A stretch of DNA of 64,000 nt from JAWKOK01 sp963765875 (GCA_963765875.1 CAVXYK010000019.1:121984-185983); one strand, 5' to 3'. Positions 8,202 through 17,215 are shown, numbered from the stretch's first letter. Translations and numbers: made by a program. The notes: generated from the sequence alone by a model not told the origin.

Positions 8202-9281
8202 CTATTGCTGCACACCAACCAATTCTCCGAGTGCGGCTTCCAAGCGGTCAATCACTGACTGCCAACGGTAGTTCTCCGCAGTCGCTCGCCCATTGGCGAC
8301 AAACTTCGCACTCAATGCCCGATCTGCCAACAATCGCATGACCGCTTCAGCCAATGCCTCGGTATCTCCTGGCGCAGCCATGAGGCAGTTTTGACCAGGG
8401 CGGGCATAATCACGAACGCCAAATGAGTCCGTCAAGACCACAGGCGTTCCAGATGCCATCGCCTCCAGCGGTGGATAGCCCAGCCCCTCGCCCCAGGAAG
8501 ATGAAACCAACAGATCGCTACTCCGATAGATTGCCGACAACTCCTCATCAGACGGAGCCAGATGGAATTCGTAGGGAACCGGCGTCTCAATCCGGCAAGG
8601 TTGCTTGCTGACAATGATCAAGCGGATGTCGGAACGTTGACGATAGACGCTTTCAGCAGCGGACAGGAACTCAGGCAGACCCTTGCGCGGCCTATCATCT
8701 CCTACATAGAGGATTCGTTTTCGCTCATCACCGGCATCAATGCGCGCACATCCGAAGAATAGCTCTTCCCGGCTGAGTCCGGCGCCAATGGTGTAGACCG
8801 GCGCGTGCGTTAGCTCGGAGACGTAGTCGGTCAGGGGTTGTGAAATGGTCAGAATCTGATCGACATGTTTGGGGGCCCGATTGAAGACCAGACGCTCGCT
8901 CCTGCGGTCCTGAAACATCAGCGGGTAATCCATATAGAGCCAACTCAGAGGTGTTGAGCGGTGGCGTGCCGTGTAGAGGTAGGCGGGGACAGTGGTTGGT
9001 GTGTGCGTGGCAATGACGACGTCAGACGGGGGGATGGCTGCTGCGAGGGCAAGTGTGAGGCGGGCAAAGGATCCCAGCGAGCGATTGCCTGGCAATCCAG
9101 TCGACGCCTCAACGATTCGAATGTTGTCGTGCAGCAAGTCTTCTATTTCAGGAGCAACCGTGCCTGAGGGAGTTACCATTGCTACCTGATAGCCGCGTTC
9201 GGTGAGCCTGTTGGCGCACTCAGCAGCCAGCATCACGCCGCCGGACAGCAACAACGATGAGAAGACGAAGCTCACATTCAT
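8202..9281 (-). CDS. GT4 family glycosyltransferase
   Basis: This is a GT-B fold glycosyltransferase of 359 residues. The N-terminus has SSLLLSGGVMLAAECANRL, typical of the acceptor domain. The C-terminal donor domain contains RILYVGDDRPRKGLPEFL and SSWGEGLGYPPLEAMASGT, the conserved Glu-rich nucleotide-sugar site, followed by PVVLTDSFGVRDYA. The ATG at 9281 overlaps the TGA of the upstream GT2 gene by one base (TGATG), a sign of translational coupling; the open frame begins one codon earlier at a TTG. It is convergent with the GT4 gene at 7025. Donor and acceptor are unknown; a role in surface glycan assembly is inferred from context. Confidence 0.85.
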   Translation of the reverse strand: MNVSFVFSSLLLSGGVMLAAECANRLTERGYQVAMVTPSGTVAPEIEDLLHDNIRIVEASTGLPGNRSLGSFARLTLALAAAIPPSDVVIATHTPTTVPAYLYTARHRSTPLSWLYMDYPLMFQDRRSERLVFNRAPKHVDQILTISQPLTDYVSELTHAPVYTIGAGLSREELFFGCARIDAGDERKRILYVGDDRPRKGLPEFLSAAESVYRQRSDIRLIIVSKQPCRIETPVPYEFHLAPSDEELSAIYRSSDLLVSSSWGEGLGYPPLEAMASGTPVVLTDSFGVRDYARPGQNCLMAAPGDTEALAEAVMRLLADRALSAKFVANGRATAENYRWQSVIDRLEAALGELVGVQQ

Positions 9282-10237
9282 CAATCTTCCGCGTTTTGCG
9301 CCTCCAGCTTGCGCAATCGGTAGAGCGTCTCCTCCATGATCTTGCGGTTGAAGCGCACCAGGTCTGCGACCAGCCCGATGAGGATGGTCTGAAAGCCGAT
9401 GATCAGGAAGACGGCCGCCAGGATCAGCGATTGCACGTGGCCGCCGCCGGAGCCGTTCAGGTAGAAGACCAGGAAGCGAAATCCCAACAGGCTGCCGATC
9501 GCCAACATCGAAAAACCGACGATCAGAAAAAGTCGCAGCGGCCGGTAGAGCGTGAAAGCGCGTAGGATGGTGACTGATGAATTGGAGATAAAATGGGGCA
9601 TGTTGCGCATGAGGCGCGAGGGACGAGTCGGCGGATTGGTGCGAATCGGCACAAACTCGACGGCGAACTGGCGTGAGCCCGCCTGAATCAGCGTCTCCAG
9701 TGTGTAGGAGTAGTCGCTCAGCACCAGGAGACGCAGGGCGACGCTGCGTGTGAAGGCGCGGAAACCACTTGTTGCATCGGGAACATCCACGCCCGATGCC
9801 TGCGAAACCACCCAGCTCCCAAGCCGCTGCAGGCCCCGCTTGAGCGGCGAAAAGAGCGGATGGTCGGCGACCCCCCGATCACCAACGACAAGCTCTGCTC
9901 TGCCGGCCAAAATCGGCGCGACCAACTTGTCGATGTCGCCGCCGCAATATTGGTTGTCGGCATCCGTGTTGACGATGATGTCAGCGCCCTGCTTGACGCA
10001 TGCTTCAAGTCCGGCTGAGAAGGCGCGAGCCAGCCCCATGTTGTGGGAAAGGCTGACCACATGATGCACACCGATTTCCTTGGCCACATTGACCGTCTGG
10101 TCGCTGCTGCCGTCATCGATGACCAGGTATTCAATGACGTCGATGCCCTCCAACCGGCGCGGCAGTGCAGCGACCGTCTCCGGCAACGTCTCTTCTTCAT
10201 TGAAGCAAGGTATCTGTATGATCAGTTTTACGGTCAC
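9281..10237 (-). CDS. DPM1-like polyprenyl-phosphate glycosyltransferase (GT2)
   Basis: This 318-residue membrane-associated GT2 enzyme is of the dolichyl-/undecaprenyl-phosphate glycosyltransferase type, which makes the lipid-linked sugar donors used by GT39 enzymes. The GT-A domain shows IQIPCFNEEETL near residue 8, VIDDGSSD near 40 and the metal site NTDADNQY near 89-96. Two C-terminal transmembrane helices lie at about residues 236-258 and 268-292. It is the first gene of a two-gene unit with the GT4 gene, joined by a TGATG stop-start overlap. Pairing with the GT39 gene at 57-1367 as donor-maker and donor-user is plausible but inferred. Confidence 0.85.
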   Translation of the reverse strand: MTVKLIIQIPCFNEEETLPETVAALPRRLEGIDVIEYLVIDDGSSDQTVNVAKEIGVHHVVSLSHNMGLARAFSAGLEACVKQGADIIVNTDADNQYCGGDIDKLVAPILAGRAELVVGDRGVADHPLFSPLKRGLQRLGSWVVSQASGVDVPDATSGFRAFTRSVALRLLVLSDYSYTLETLIQAGSRQFAVEFVPIRTNPPTRPSRLMRNMPHFISNSSVTILRAFTLYRPLRLFLIVGFSMLAIGSLLGFRFLVFYLNGSGGGHVQSLILAAVFLIIGFQTILIGLVADLVRFNRKIMEETLYRLRKLEAQNAED

Positions 10238-10290
10238 CTGGAGCCAACCAATCCGCTATGTTCAGTGCGTCCACTGCAAAAAATCTTTTC

Positions 10291-10490
10291 TCGACACGAA
10301 TGGTCACGAATTTAGGCCATTGCAAGAAAATAACTATCCGGCACGTCCCCGGCACGGGCCAGACGAATTCGGTGAGCCAGAGTGCTGCAGGCCCGTGCCG
10401 GGGACGTTTATTTCCGTTGACTGGCCTTACACGAATTGTGTCGTCTCCCCAGAGAGAAGATTCGTGATAATTCGTGTCCAGATCTCATTT
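10291..10490. repeat. Nested intergenic palindrome (CACGAAT outer, CCCCGGCACG inner)
   Basis: The outer arms carry CGACACGAA...TCACGAATTT on the left and ACACGAATTGTGTCG, then ATTCGTGATAATTCGTGTC, on the right. Inside is a perfect 18-bp inverted repeat: ACGTCCCCGGCACGGGCC (10343-10360) with its complement (10390-10407). The whole upstream region of the GT2 gene up to 10661 is non-coding. Confidence 0.8.
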
Positions 10491-10535
10491 TGCAGCGAAC
10501 TACTAATTTTCAGTAGTTCATGAATTCAGTGCCAG

Positions 10536-10642
10536 TGTCATTCCGATGGAGCGAAGCGACTGCCTGTCCTGAGCCTGCCGAAGGAAGGAATCTCCCCTGT
10601 GCGAACCTGAGATTCCTCTTCCCTCCGGTCATCGGAATGACA
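10536..10642. repeat. Intergenic palindrome, TGTCATTCCGA family
   Basis: Perfect 13-bp terminal arms, TGTCATTCCGATG (10536-10548) and its complement (10630-10642), enclose GAGCGAAGCGACTG and a central GAAGGAATCTC...GAGATTCCTC hairpin. The same element recurs at about 21018-21128 and, shortened, at 51945-52010. Confidence 0.85.
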
Positions 10643-10661
10643 AATCTTGAACTGCTGATTC

Positions 10662-11675
10662 TTAGTCTTGCGACTTGCCCTTGGATTCATCTTCCGAGGC
10701 CGCCGGCTTCCGGCTGAACATGCTGCCGAACAGCATCTGTCGCAGCATGCCGCCCCCAGCCCCCTCCGGCGCATCATCGGGTGAATCGTCCCATTGCTTG
10801 AGCGTCACCTGCGACGCCCATTGGTTTCGCTCATCAACCGACTCTTGCAGTGCGCCCAGCAATGGATGTTCTTCCCCCTCGGGCGCCTCTTCATTTGCGA
10901 GCAGGCTGTGCCATTGACTCAGTTCCTGTTGAAGCTGTTCCACACGCATGGCAAGATTCTGCCGATCCGACATAAAGGCGTCGAACATCTGCTGGGCAGT
11001 GCCGCCCTGCTCTGTGGCCAGGGCGAAGCGTCGGCCGGCCATCCGTTTCGACTCTTGCCAGCCCGGAGCGCCTGCGCTCAAGCGCATGAGCGCAGCCGAC
11101 AGCAGCTGCGGCAGCAACTCGACGCCGGCAATGATCCCGTCGTGTTCCTGGCCGTCGACATAGAGCGGCTTGGCGCCGATGCGTTCGACAAAATCGCTGG
11201 CAAGCTGGATCGCTTCGGGCGCAGTCTGCAAGCCGGGGGCCAGGCAGAAGACGGCTTCATCAAACAGATCGGCCCGCGGCATCAACTCACTGCTCACACC
11301 GGGTAGAATCGGATGGCCTGCCACGAAGTGGACGCCTTCCGGCAATGTCGAATCGGCCAGTTCGATAACCGGTTGCATCACGCTTGTGGCCGCCAAAATC
11401 ATATTGCCCGCAACCAAATCCTCGGCAATCAACGGAATGGTGTCCTTGACTTCGCTCATCGGCATGGCCAGCACGACCAGGTCTGCACCCTCGCACGCCT
11501 GGTGCAGGTTCCACTCGGTCCGCTGCACCGCGCCGATTTTGCGTGCCAGTTTTGTGGCGTCAGGCTCCTTGTCGTGACCGACAATCTCGAAATTACTCTC
11601 GTCACGCTGAAGCGCCAATCCCAGGCTGGAGCCGGTTGTCCCCAGCCCAATGATAGTGAGAATCGGTTTGGCCAT
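10662..11675 (-). CDS. Prephenate/arogenate dehydrogenase-like protein (TyrA family)
   Basis: This is a predicted NAD(P)-dependent prephenate or arogenate dehydrogenase acting in tyrosine synthesis. The 337-residue protein opens with a Rossmann glycine motif, IIGLGTTGSSLG (residues 8-19), followed by VGHDKEP, where the acidic residue would bind the adenosine ribose. The substrate-side segment FVAGHPILPGV has the conserved histidine and proline. The C-terminal half is helical, as in the TyrA dimerisation domain, and ends in an acidic tail. AGGAG precedes the ATG. It is the last gene of a minus-strand unit after the M50 protease and HD genes. The family also includes dehydrogenases of unknown substrate, so the assignment is at family level. 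Confidence 0.75.
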   Translation of the reverse strand: MAKPILTIIGLGTTGSSLGLALQRDESNFEIVGHDKEPDATKLARKIGAVQRTEWNLHQACEGADLVVLAMPMSEVKDTIPLIAEDLVAGNMILAATSVMQPVIELADSTLPEGVHFVAGHPILPGVSSELMPRADLFDEAVFCLAPGLQTAPEAIQLASDFVERIGAKPLYVDGQEHDGIIAGVELLPQLLSAALMRLSAGAPGWQESKRMAGRRFALATEQGGTAQQMFDAFMSDRQNLAMRVEQLQQELSQWHSLLANEEAPEGEEHPLLGALQESVDERNQWASQVTLKQWDDSPDDAPEGAGGGMLRQMLFGSMFSRKPAASEDESKGKSQD

Positions 11676-11701
11676 GGTCTTCTCCTGCTAGTTTCTGAAA
11701 T

Positions 11702-12355
11702 CTAGTTTAGCCCGTCGGCCCACTGCAATGCGCCGAGCAACTGTTGCCGGTATTCGATAGTCTTTTGCGCTCTGGCAGTTGGCCTCTCCCCATCGATCCC
11801 TGGCTCGACATTCAGAGCGTCCTGGTGATGAGCGTCTTGATGGTGAGCGATCAACCAACAAGTCAGTTCACTGCATCCGGCGACCCGAGCACGGTCAGCG
11901 CCGATGGTCGGGTGTTCGAGATGCACATGGATGGCATAACGCCAGCCGGCGTTTGGCTCCGGCCGCGCCTGGGCCCGCAGGAAGTCCGGGGCAATGGCCT
12001 CCGTCATCACCAACGGGCCGCGCATCCATAGGTTGATGCTGACCCCCGCTTCCTGGGCCGCGATCTTGCCCATATCGTGCAACAGGGCAGCGGCAGCAAG
12101 ATCAGGATCCTCGTAGCCGGCCGCTTTCAACGTCGCCAGCACGTTCAAGCTGTGACGCCTGGCATCCAGCGGCATGGCGGTGAATAGGGGCCAGGCCGTT
12201 TCAGGCAGCAACGCCAGCGCAGCCGCCTGCTCATCGGCGTCGACCTTGGCCCGAAAACCACGTACAAATTGCTGAACTCGATAGCGAACACGCGCCGTCT
12301 GCGATGGCACCGTACAATCAGGCAGACATCGCAGCGGAGTCTCCGGCTTGCTCAT
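11702..12355 (-). CDS. HD-domain phosphohydrolase-like protein
   Basis: This is a 217-residue soluble protein of the HD superfamily, metal-dependent phosphohydrolases. The ligands are visible in order: His68 in DARRHSLNV, His93-Asp94 in LLHDMGK, then HVHLEHPTIGADRA and the later His/Asp-rich LIAHHQDAHHQD. The substrate could be a nucleotide or cyclic nucleotide; no second domain is present to narrow it. The start overlaps the stop of the M50 gene by 4 nt (ATGA), so translation is probably coupled. TyrA-like dehydrogenase follows 26 nt downstream. Confidence 0.75.
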   Translation of the reverse strand: MSKPETPLRCLPDCTVPSQTARVRYRVQQFVRGFRAKVDADEQAAALALLPETAWPLFTAMPLDARRHSLNVLATLKAAGYEDPDLAAAALLHDMGKIAAQEAGVSINLWMRGPLVMTEAIAPDFLRAQARPEPNAGWRYAIHVHLEHPTIGADRARVAGCSELTCWLIAHHQDAHHQDALNVEPGIDGERPTARAQKTIEYRQQLLGALQWADGLN

Positions 12356-13065
12356 ACAATGGTGAGTAACAGATACGAAATTCCATCCGATATGGTGCGG
12401 ATAATCGGACCGCCCAAGAAGATCACAGCAAGCAAGATGAGCATGCCATATTGCTGGATCTGTCTGCGCCAGCGGAAGCTATCGCCCGGCAACAGTGCAA
12501 ACAGAATGTGCGAGCCATCCAACGGCGGCACCGGAATCAGATTAAAGACAAAGAGTAGTACGTTGATCGACAGAAAATTGAGCAGAAAACTTGTGACCAG
12601 GGGCGCAGCAAATGGATCCAAACTCATCGCGATTGCGGTCAGAAGCGCCAGCAACAGATTGCTCGCCGGTCCGGCAAGCGCCACAAGGATCGAGCCTATC
12701 TTGGGATCCATGCGAATGTTGCTGGGATTCCACTGTACGGGCTTGGCCCAGCCAAATCCAGTCAGCAATACCAACACGGCTCCGATCGGATCGATGTGCG
12801 CCTTAGGATTGAGCGTATATCGGCCTTGCCATTTGGGCGTGTCATCGCCCAGGGCAACCGCCATGGCGGCATGTGCGAATTCGTGAACGGGAAACGCCAC
12901 CAGGATGATAGCAGCCACGGCAGCCAGGCGGGCAGGGTTCAGAATGTTATTGCCGCCGGTCAGAAACCAGATGAGTATCACAGCCCCCAACGCGCCGATC
13001 ACGATCTGTTGTGTGCGCGTCAAAGTTTGCCACCGGCTGCCGAATGCTCCTAAATAGTTACCCAC
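12352..13065 (-). CDS. M50 site-2-protease family metalloprotease
   Basis: This is a 237-residue intramembrane zinc metalloprotease of the compact M50/S2P kind with no PDZ domain. The zinc-binding motif is FPVHEFAHAAMA near residues 58-69, and the second ligand motif is NLIPVPPLDGSHIL near residue 182, where the aspartate completes the site. Five to six membrane helices surround them. Translation starts at a GTG preceded by GGAGG at a normal distance. It is the first gene of the minus-strand operon with the HD and TyrA-like genes. Substrates of these short M50 proteins are usually unknown. Confidence 0.85.
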   Translation of the reverse strand: MGNYLGAFGSRWQTLTRTQQIVIGALGAVILIWFLTGGNNILNPARLAAVAAIILVAFPVHEFAHAAMAVALGDDTPKWQGRYTLNPKAHIDPIGAVLVLLTGFGWAKPVQWNPSNIRMDPKIGSILVALAGPASNLLLALLTAIAMSLDPFAAPLVTSFLLNFLSINVLLFVFNLIPVPPLDGSHILFALLPGDSFRWRRQIQQYGMLILLAVIFLGGPIIRTISDGISYLLLTIV

Positions 13066-13271
13066 ACAACCTCCAATCAGTCCGGGAAATCCCGGATGGA
13101 ACTACTTGCACCAACATGTCGTATCAGCAGTGTTTACCGGCAGAAATGCTGCCGCACAAACGATCTGACAACGAAGGTGCAAAGTCAGGCCATTATATCA
13201 CGCACCGCTGAGTCGAACCGAAAACAGGCCTACACTTGGCCGTGAACACGCTGTCAAGTGAAATGGCATGC

Positions 13272-13313
13272 TTGGTTCATTGGCTTCAACGCCCGTATAA
13301 TGTGAGGGCGTTG
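13272..13313 (+). promoter_or_regulatory. Promoter with a palindrome around the -10 box
   Basis: TTGGTT (13272-13277) and TATAAT (13296-13301) are 18 nt apart, about 75 nt upstream of the glycosidase start. The -10 box is bracketed by a perfect 8-bp inverted repeat, CAACGCCC (13287-13294) and GGGCGTTG (13306-13313), a plausible operator. The rest of 13066-13271 is non-coding, with only a short TCCGGGA/TCCCGGA hairpin at 13081-13096. Confidence 0.5.
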
Positions 13314-13375
13314 GCCATGATCAGAGAATCGGCCGCAAGATCGGCCTGAAGCAGCATCGAGAATCACAGTATTCA

Positions 13376-14554
13376 ATGAATGAAAGAGACAGATCAATCG
13401 ATCGGTTACGCCGTCTTCTCCATGATCTCTACGAACGATTGCCTGCTTGGTTGCAAACTCGCCGTGCCGCATGGTTGCTGTTGGGCGCCCTGCTCGTCGC
13501 AGCGTTGCTGGCCTGGTGGCTATGGCAGCGTGAGCCGCCGGCAGATCTGGGACCACAGCGCCAGGTCGAGACGACCAACCCCAAGGCCGGGACCCACACT
13601 CGCTTGACCGACGAAGTCGAGCCCTGGAAAATCCGGCGAACCTTGGAAATGGTGCGCGAGATGGGCTCCCCGTGGATCGTCGAATACTTCCCGTGGTCCT
13701 ATGTGCAGCCCCGTCCCGGCGTCTTCAAATGGAGCCATACCGATTCCGTCATCGATCATGCCAATCGACAGGGACTGACCGTCATCGCACGGCTGGGCTA
13801 CGTGCCCGAGTGGGCGCGGCCACCAGAGACCACGCCGCTCTATCTTGACGAAGAACACTTCGCCGATTTCGGCGCCTATGCCGCCGAGTTTGTCACCCGC
13901 TATGCCGGCAAGGTCGACTACGTCATCATCTGGAACGAACCGAATCTGGCCCTGGAGTGGGGGTATGAGTCGGTCGATCCCAACAAGTATGCACGCATGC
14001 TGGAAGTCGTCTATCCCATGATCAAAGAAGCCAATCCGGATGTGCAGGTGCTGGCCGGGGCATTGGCACCCACGCTGGCGCCACCCGGCAGTGAGTGGGG
14101 CATGAACGATCTCGATTTTCTCCAGGGCATGTATGACGCCGGCGCGGCCGACTACTTCGACATTCTCTCGATCCACGCCTACGGCTGGTCCTTCTCGCCC
14201 GACGAGCCGGCCGCTGCTGAAGAAGTAAACTTCCGTCGTTCCGAACTGCTGCGCGAAATCATGGTGGCCAATGGCGACGGCGACAAGACGGCCATGATCA
14301 CCGAGGGCGGCTGGAACGATCACCCGCGCTGGACACGTGCCGTGCGACCGGCCCAACGGATTGCCTACACGCTGCGTGCCTATGACATTGCCCAGGAAGA
14401 GTGGCCCTGGTTGGATGCGCTGGCGCTCTGGGCATTTCGCTATCCCTGGGATGCCAAGACCTACCAGGACTACTATACGTTTGTGCGCACCGATTTCGAG
14501 CCAAAACCGATCTATGAAGAGCTGCAACAACATCTGCGCGGAGGGCCACAGTGA
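13376..14554 (+). CDS. Membrane-anchored clan GH-A glycoside hydrolase
   Basis: This is a 392-residue glycosidase with an N-terminal signal anchor (membrane helix at about 31-50 after a basic segment) that places the catalytic TIM barrel outside the cell. The retaining clan GH-A signature is present: acid/base Glu188 in IIWNEPN and the likely nucleophile Glu310 in AMITEGGWN. The HAYGW segment near 267 fits the same barrel. The overall look is closest to GH39/GH5-like enzymes, but the exact family and substrate cannot be set by eye. Its stop overlaps the GTG of the solute-binding-protein gene (GTGA), so the two are probably made together. Confidence 0.75.
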   Translation: MNERDRSIDRLRRLLHDLYERLPAWLQTRRAAWLLLGALLVAALLAWWLWQREPPADLGPQRQVETTNPKAGTHTRLTDEVEPWKIRRTLEMVREMGSPWIVEYFPWSYVQPRPGVFKWSHTDSVIDHANRQGLTVIARLGYVPEWARPPETTPLYLDEEHFADFGAYAAEFVTRYAGKVDYVIIWNEPNLALEWGYESVDPNKYARMLEVVYPMIKEANPDVQVLAGALAPTLAPPGSEWGMNDLDFLQGMYDAGAADYFDILSIHAYGWSFSPDEPAAAEEVNFRRSELLREIMVANGDGDKTAMITEGGWNDHPRWTRAVRPAQRIAYTLRAYDIAQEEWPWLDALALWAFRYPWDAKTYQDYYTFVRTDFEPKPIYEELQQHLRGGPQ

Positions 14555-15393
14555 CGGATCGAACGACTCGGCCACTTGCGCATGACCTTCGCTTCTGGGC
14601 CATACTCATCTTGCTGTTGGTGATCACCGCCGCCGCACTATTCGCTTTGACCCCCAGCGGCAGCCGTACGTTGCTCTTTTTCCGTGAAGATCCGACCTGG
14701 CAACAGATGCAACAGCGGGGCACGTGGCGGGTCGGCATGGACCCCAGCTTTCCACCTTTCGAATCGCTGGACGAGAGCGGCAGGCCGACAGGCTACGATG
14801 TGGAACTCGCAGAACAATTGGCCCAACAATGGGGATTAGAGGTCGAGATCGTTGCCGTCGGCTTTGACAGTCTGATCGACGCCTTAGTGGCGGGAAAGAT
14901 CGATAGCATAGTGAGCGCGCTACCTCACGATCCACGCTTGACCAAAGATATCGCCTACTCGGAACCCTATTTTGAGGCAGGGGTTCGATTGGCCGTGGCC
15001 AAAGGCTCTGACATCGAAACCGTTGATGACCTTGAAGGCAAGATGATTGCTGTGGAATGGGGGAGTGCCGGTGACATGGTCGGTCGGCGTATTATGCGGG
15101 ATGGTATCAATGCTGAGTTGGCCAAGTATCCTACGCCCCAGGAAGCCGTAGATGGGTTGCTGATGGACGATTCCATTGACGCGCTCTTGATTGACAATGT
15201 AACTCTGCGCACCGCCCAAGGGGCGGGCGCCGCATTGCGCGCCGTCGGTCCGGCACTAGAGAGCGATCCATATGTGGTTGCCATGCCGTTGCGGGCCGGT
15301 GACCTTCAGAAGAATGTGGCTGAGACTATGGCGATTCTGAGGGAAGAGGGCACGTTCGATGAGTTAGAAGCGAACTGGTTCGGCCGCCAATGA
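14551..15393 (+). CDS. Membrane-anchored extracellular solute-binding protein (family 3)
   Basis: This is a 280-residue binding protein of the amino-acid type (SBP_bac_3). An N-terminal hydrophobic segment (about 14-35) anchors it. The mature domain begins with the usual WRVGMDPSFPPFE and GYDVELAEQLA, continues with IVSALPHDPRLTKDIAYSEPY and ends with FDELEANWFG. It starts at a GTG overlapping the stop of the glycosidase gene. No permease or ATPase gene lies beside it, so it may serve a transporter encoded elsewhere or act as a sensor. Ligand specificity is not readable. Confidence 0.85.
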   Translation: MTDRTTRPLAHDLRFWAILILLLVITAAALFALTPSGSRTLLFFREDPTWQQMQQRGTWRVGMDPSFPPFESLDESGRPTGYDVELAEQLAQQWGLEVEIVAVGFDSLIDALVAGKIDSIVSALPHDPRLTKDIAYSEPYFEAGVRLAVAKGSDIETVDDLEGKMIAVEWGSAGDMVGRRIMRDGINAELAKYPTPQEAVDGLLMDDSIDALLIDNVTLRTAQGAGAALRAVGPALESDPYVVAMPLRAGDLQKNVAETMAILREEGTFDELEANWFGRQ

Positions 15394-15450
15394 GCAATCG
15401 GCATCACCATGCAGTAATCGGGCCAATAGAACCCGGATCACATGGGTGAG

Positions 15451-15478
15451 ATAGATCAAACCCGATCTATTGATTTTT
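15451..15478 (+). terminator. Weak hairpin, possible terminator
   Basis: ATAGATC (15451-15457) pairs with GATCTAT (15464-15470) around a 6-nt loop and is followed by TGATTTTT. It lies 58 nt after the solute-binding-protein stop. The stem is short and AT-rich, so the call is tentative. Confidence 0.4.
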
Positions 15479-15551
15479 ATCCGTGGGAATCCGACCAAAT
15501 CAGCGTTATCCGCGTCCCATCATCCACCAAGGAACGACAAGGAGCGTAGCA

Positions 15552-16526
15552 ATGTTCGTCAATCCTGAATCCATCGACCCCAGAACATCAAGCGGCACCG
15601 ACATCGTTCGCATCGGTCTCGTCTCTGATACGCATTACTGGCCGGGGGGCGGCGCTTTCCGTGGCGGCACAGGCAATCTACAACTGCTTCAGTGGTCAGA
15701 TCAGGTGATTGACACGTTGGTCGAGGAGCTGAATCAAGCTGATCTCGATCTAGCGATCCATCTAGGTGACCTCACCTGTGGCGGCGGTACCTACGAAGTA
15801 ACCGAGTCGGAATTCTACGATCTGCAGACAGCCATGCATGATCGATTGCAGCAGTTGGAAGCCCCTGTCTACGGTCTGCCGGGCAACCACGATTGTCCGC
15901 CGAGCGGCCCGCCCTGGCGCTTCAACGAGGAACGTTGGGGGCTGAAACCGGGCCTGGGCAAGACAATCGACACGCCCGGCGCACGGCTGGTGCTTCTGAA
16001 TACCCAGGGCCATTCGAGCGAGCAGATCGAAGCAGGCCCGCCCGGCGATCCGATCTACGGCTGGGCAAGCGATGACGAACTAGCGCGGCTGGACGATGCG
16101 CTCGGCAGTGCGGGGGATCGACCGGTGGTGATTCTACTTCATCAACTGTTGAAGCCGTGGGTAGGCGACCGGGAATGGGAACACTACTACCCTGTCGAAA
16201 ATGCGGATGCCGTATTGGCGATCATGGCCAAACATGGCAACGTCCGTGCCGTCTTCCAAGGTCATGCACACATGCTCGATGTACAACAGGTTGCCGTGGG
16301 CGATCACCCCTGCTGGTTTGTCGTGATTCCGTCGACGGTTGAATACCCGTTGGGTTGGATGGACTTGACGCTCTCGCCAGAGAGCTTACATGTGAAACTG
16401 CGCATGTTGCCCTTGCCCGAACTTGCTGAGAAAACACGCACGAGTGGCGAAGGTCAGGATTGGCGAGCGGGCGAGCCGGAATGGCAGGATTTCACCATCG
16501 AACTAAGGGACTCGAACCGAGACTGA
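15552..16526 (+). CDS. Calcineurin-like metallophosphoesterase
   Basis: This is a 324-residue dinuclear metallophosphoesterase. All family motifs are in order: LVSDTHYW (Asp-x-His), HLGDLTCGGG (Gly-Asp), GLPGNHDCPP (Gly-Asn-His-Asp), a metal-binding His in VILLHQLLKPW and FQGHAHM (Gly-His-x-His). The open frame begins at 15483, but AAGGAG at 15539-15544 with 7 nt spacing picks ATG 15552. The protein has no signal peptide, so it is probably cytoplasmic. Substrates in this family range from nucleotides to phospholipids and cannot be chosen here. The gene stands alone between the solute-binding-protein gene and the convergent nitroreductase gene. Confidence 0.85.
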   Translation: MFVNPESIDPRTSSGTDIVRIGLVSDTHYWPGGGAFRGGTGNLQLLQWSDQVIDTLVEELNQADLDLAIHLGDLTCGGGTYEVTESEFYDLQTAMHDRLQQLEAPVYGLPGNHDCPPSGPPWRFNEERWGLKPGLGKTIDTPGARLVLLNTQGHSSEQIEAGPPGDPIYGWASDDELARLDDALGSAGDRPVVILLHQLLKPWVGDREWEHYYPVENADAVLAIMAKHGNVRAVFQGHAHMLDVQQVAVGDHPCWFVVIPSTVEYPLGWMDLTLSPESLHVKLRMLPLPELAEKTRTSGEGQDWRAGEPEWQDFTIELRDSNRD

Positions 16527-16546
16527 AAATTCTGTTCATAGGCCGG

Positions 16547-17215
16547 CTATTCCAGACGAAACGGTTCTCCGTCAAAGCGTTCGCAGCTCGCTAACTCCGA
16601 CACGGGGCGCCGACGTAGCCTGGTCAACTGCTTCACTGGTTTGCCTAGAGGGACCACCGCGGCCACGGCAAATTGCGACGGGATATTGAGCAATTCTCGA
16701 ACGCCGTCTTCCTCGGCCACGGCCTGGGTAGTGATGGTGCCGCCAAAACCGGCCTGGCGTGCGGCCAGCAGCACGTTCCAGACAAATGGGTAGATCGACG
16801 CGCCGCTGACTACGCCGATCCGTTCCAGATCCTTGTCCATGGAGGCGACGACACTCAGGTCAACGATGAAGACCAGAACGACTGAGGCGGTAGTGAAGGT
16901 TTCAGTCATCGTTTTCGAGGGCTTGGTAGCTTCGACCTCCGCATCCGTCACCTCGGTCGGCACGATGGTGTTCCACGGATTTTCGCCGGCCACTACCTGT
17001 GCAGCATAGAGTTTGGCCGCTGGCACAGCAAGGTCGGCCAGAGCCTGCCGTATGGACGCATTGCGCACCACGATGACCCGGTTTCCCTGCCGGTTGCCGC
17101 CACTGGGTGCAAAGCGGGCATTGTCGAGAATTTCGTAGAGGGTCTCGTCGGGCAGCGGCTCACCCGTGTATTGACGAGCCGAAAAGGTCGTTCGCATGAC
17201 GTCATATAGTTCCAT
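16547..17215 (-). CDS. Nitroreductase family flavoprotein
   Basis: This is a 222-residue FMN-dependent oxidoreductase of the nitroreductase fold. The N-terminal helix and FMN-phosphate loop look typical (FSARQYTGEPL, then NARFAPSGGNRQ near residues 32-43), and the C-terminal glycine loop is GKPVKQLTRLRRRP. The segment ASIYPFVWNVLLAARQAGFGG fits the dimer-interface helix. AAGGAG lies just upstream of the ATG. Such enzymes reduce nitro compounds, quinones or enones with NAD(P)H; the physiological substrate is unknown. It is convergent with the metallophosphoesterase gene. Confidence 0.85.
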   Translation of the reverse strand: MELYDVMRTTFSARQYTGEPLPDETLYEILDNARFAPSGGNRQGNRVIVVRNASIRQALADLAVPAAKLYAAQVVAGENPWNTIVPTEVTDAEVEATKPSKTMTETFTTASVVLVFIVDLSVVASMDKDLERIGVVSGASIYPFVWNVLLAARQAGFGGTITTQAVAEEDGVRELLNIPSQFAVAAVVPLGKPVKQLTRLRRRPVSELASCERFDGEPFRLE

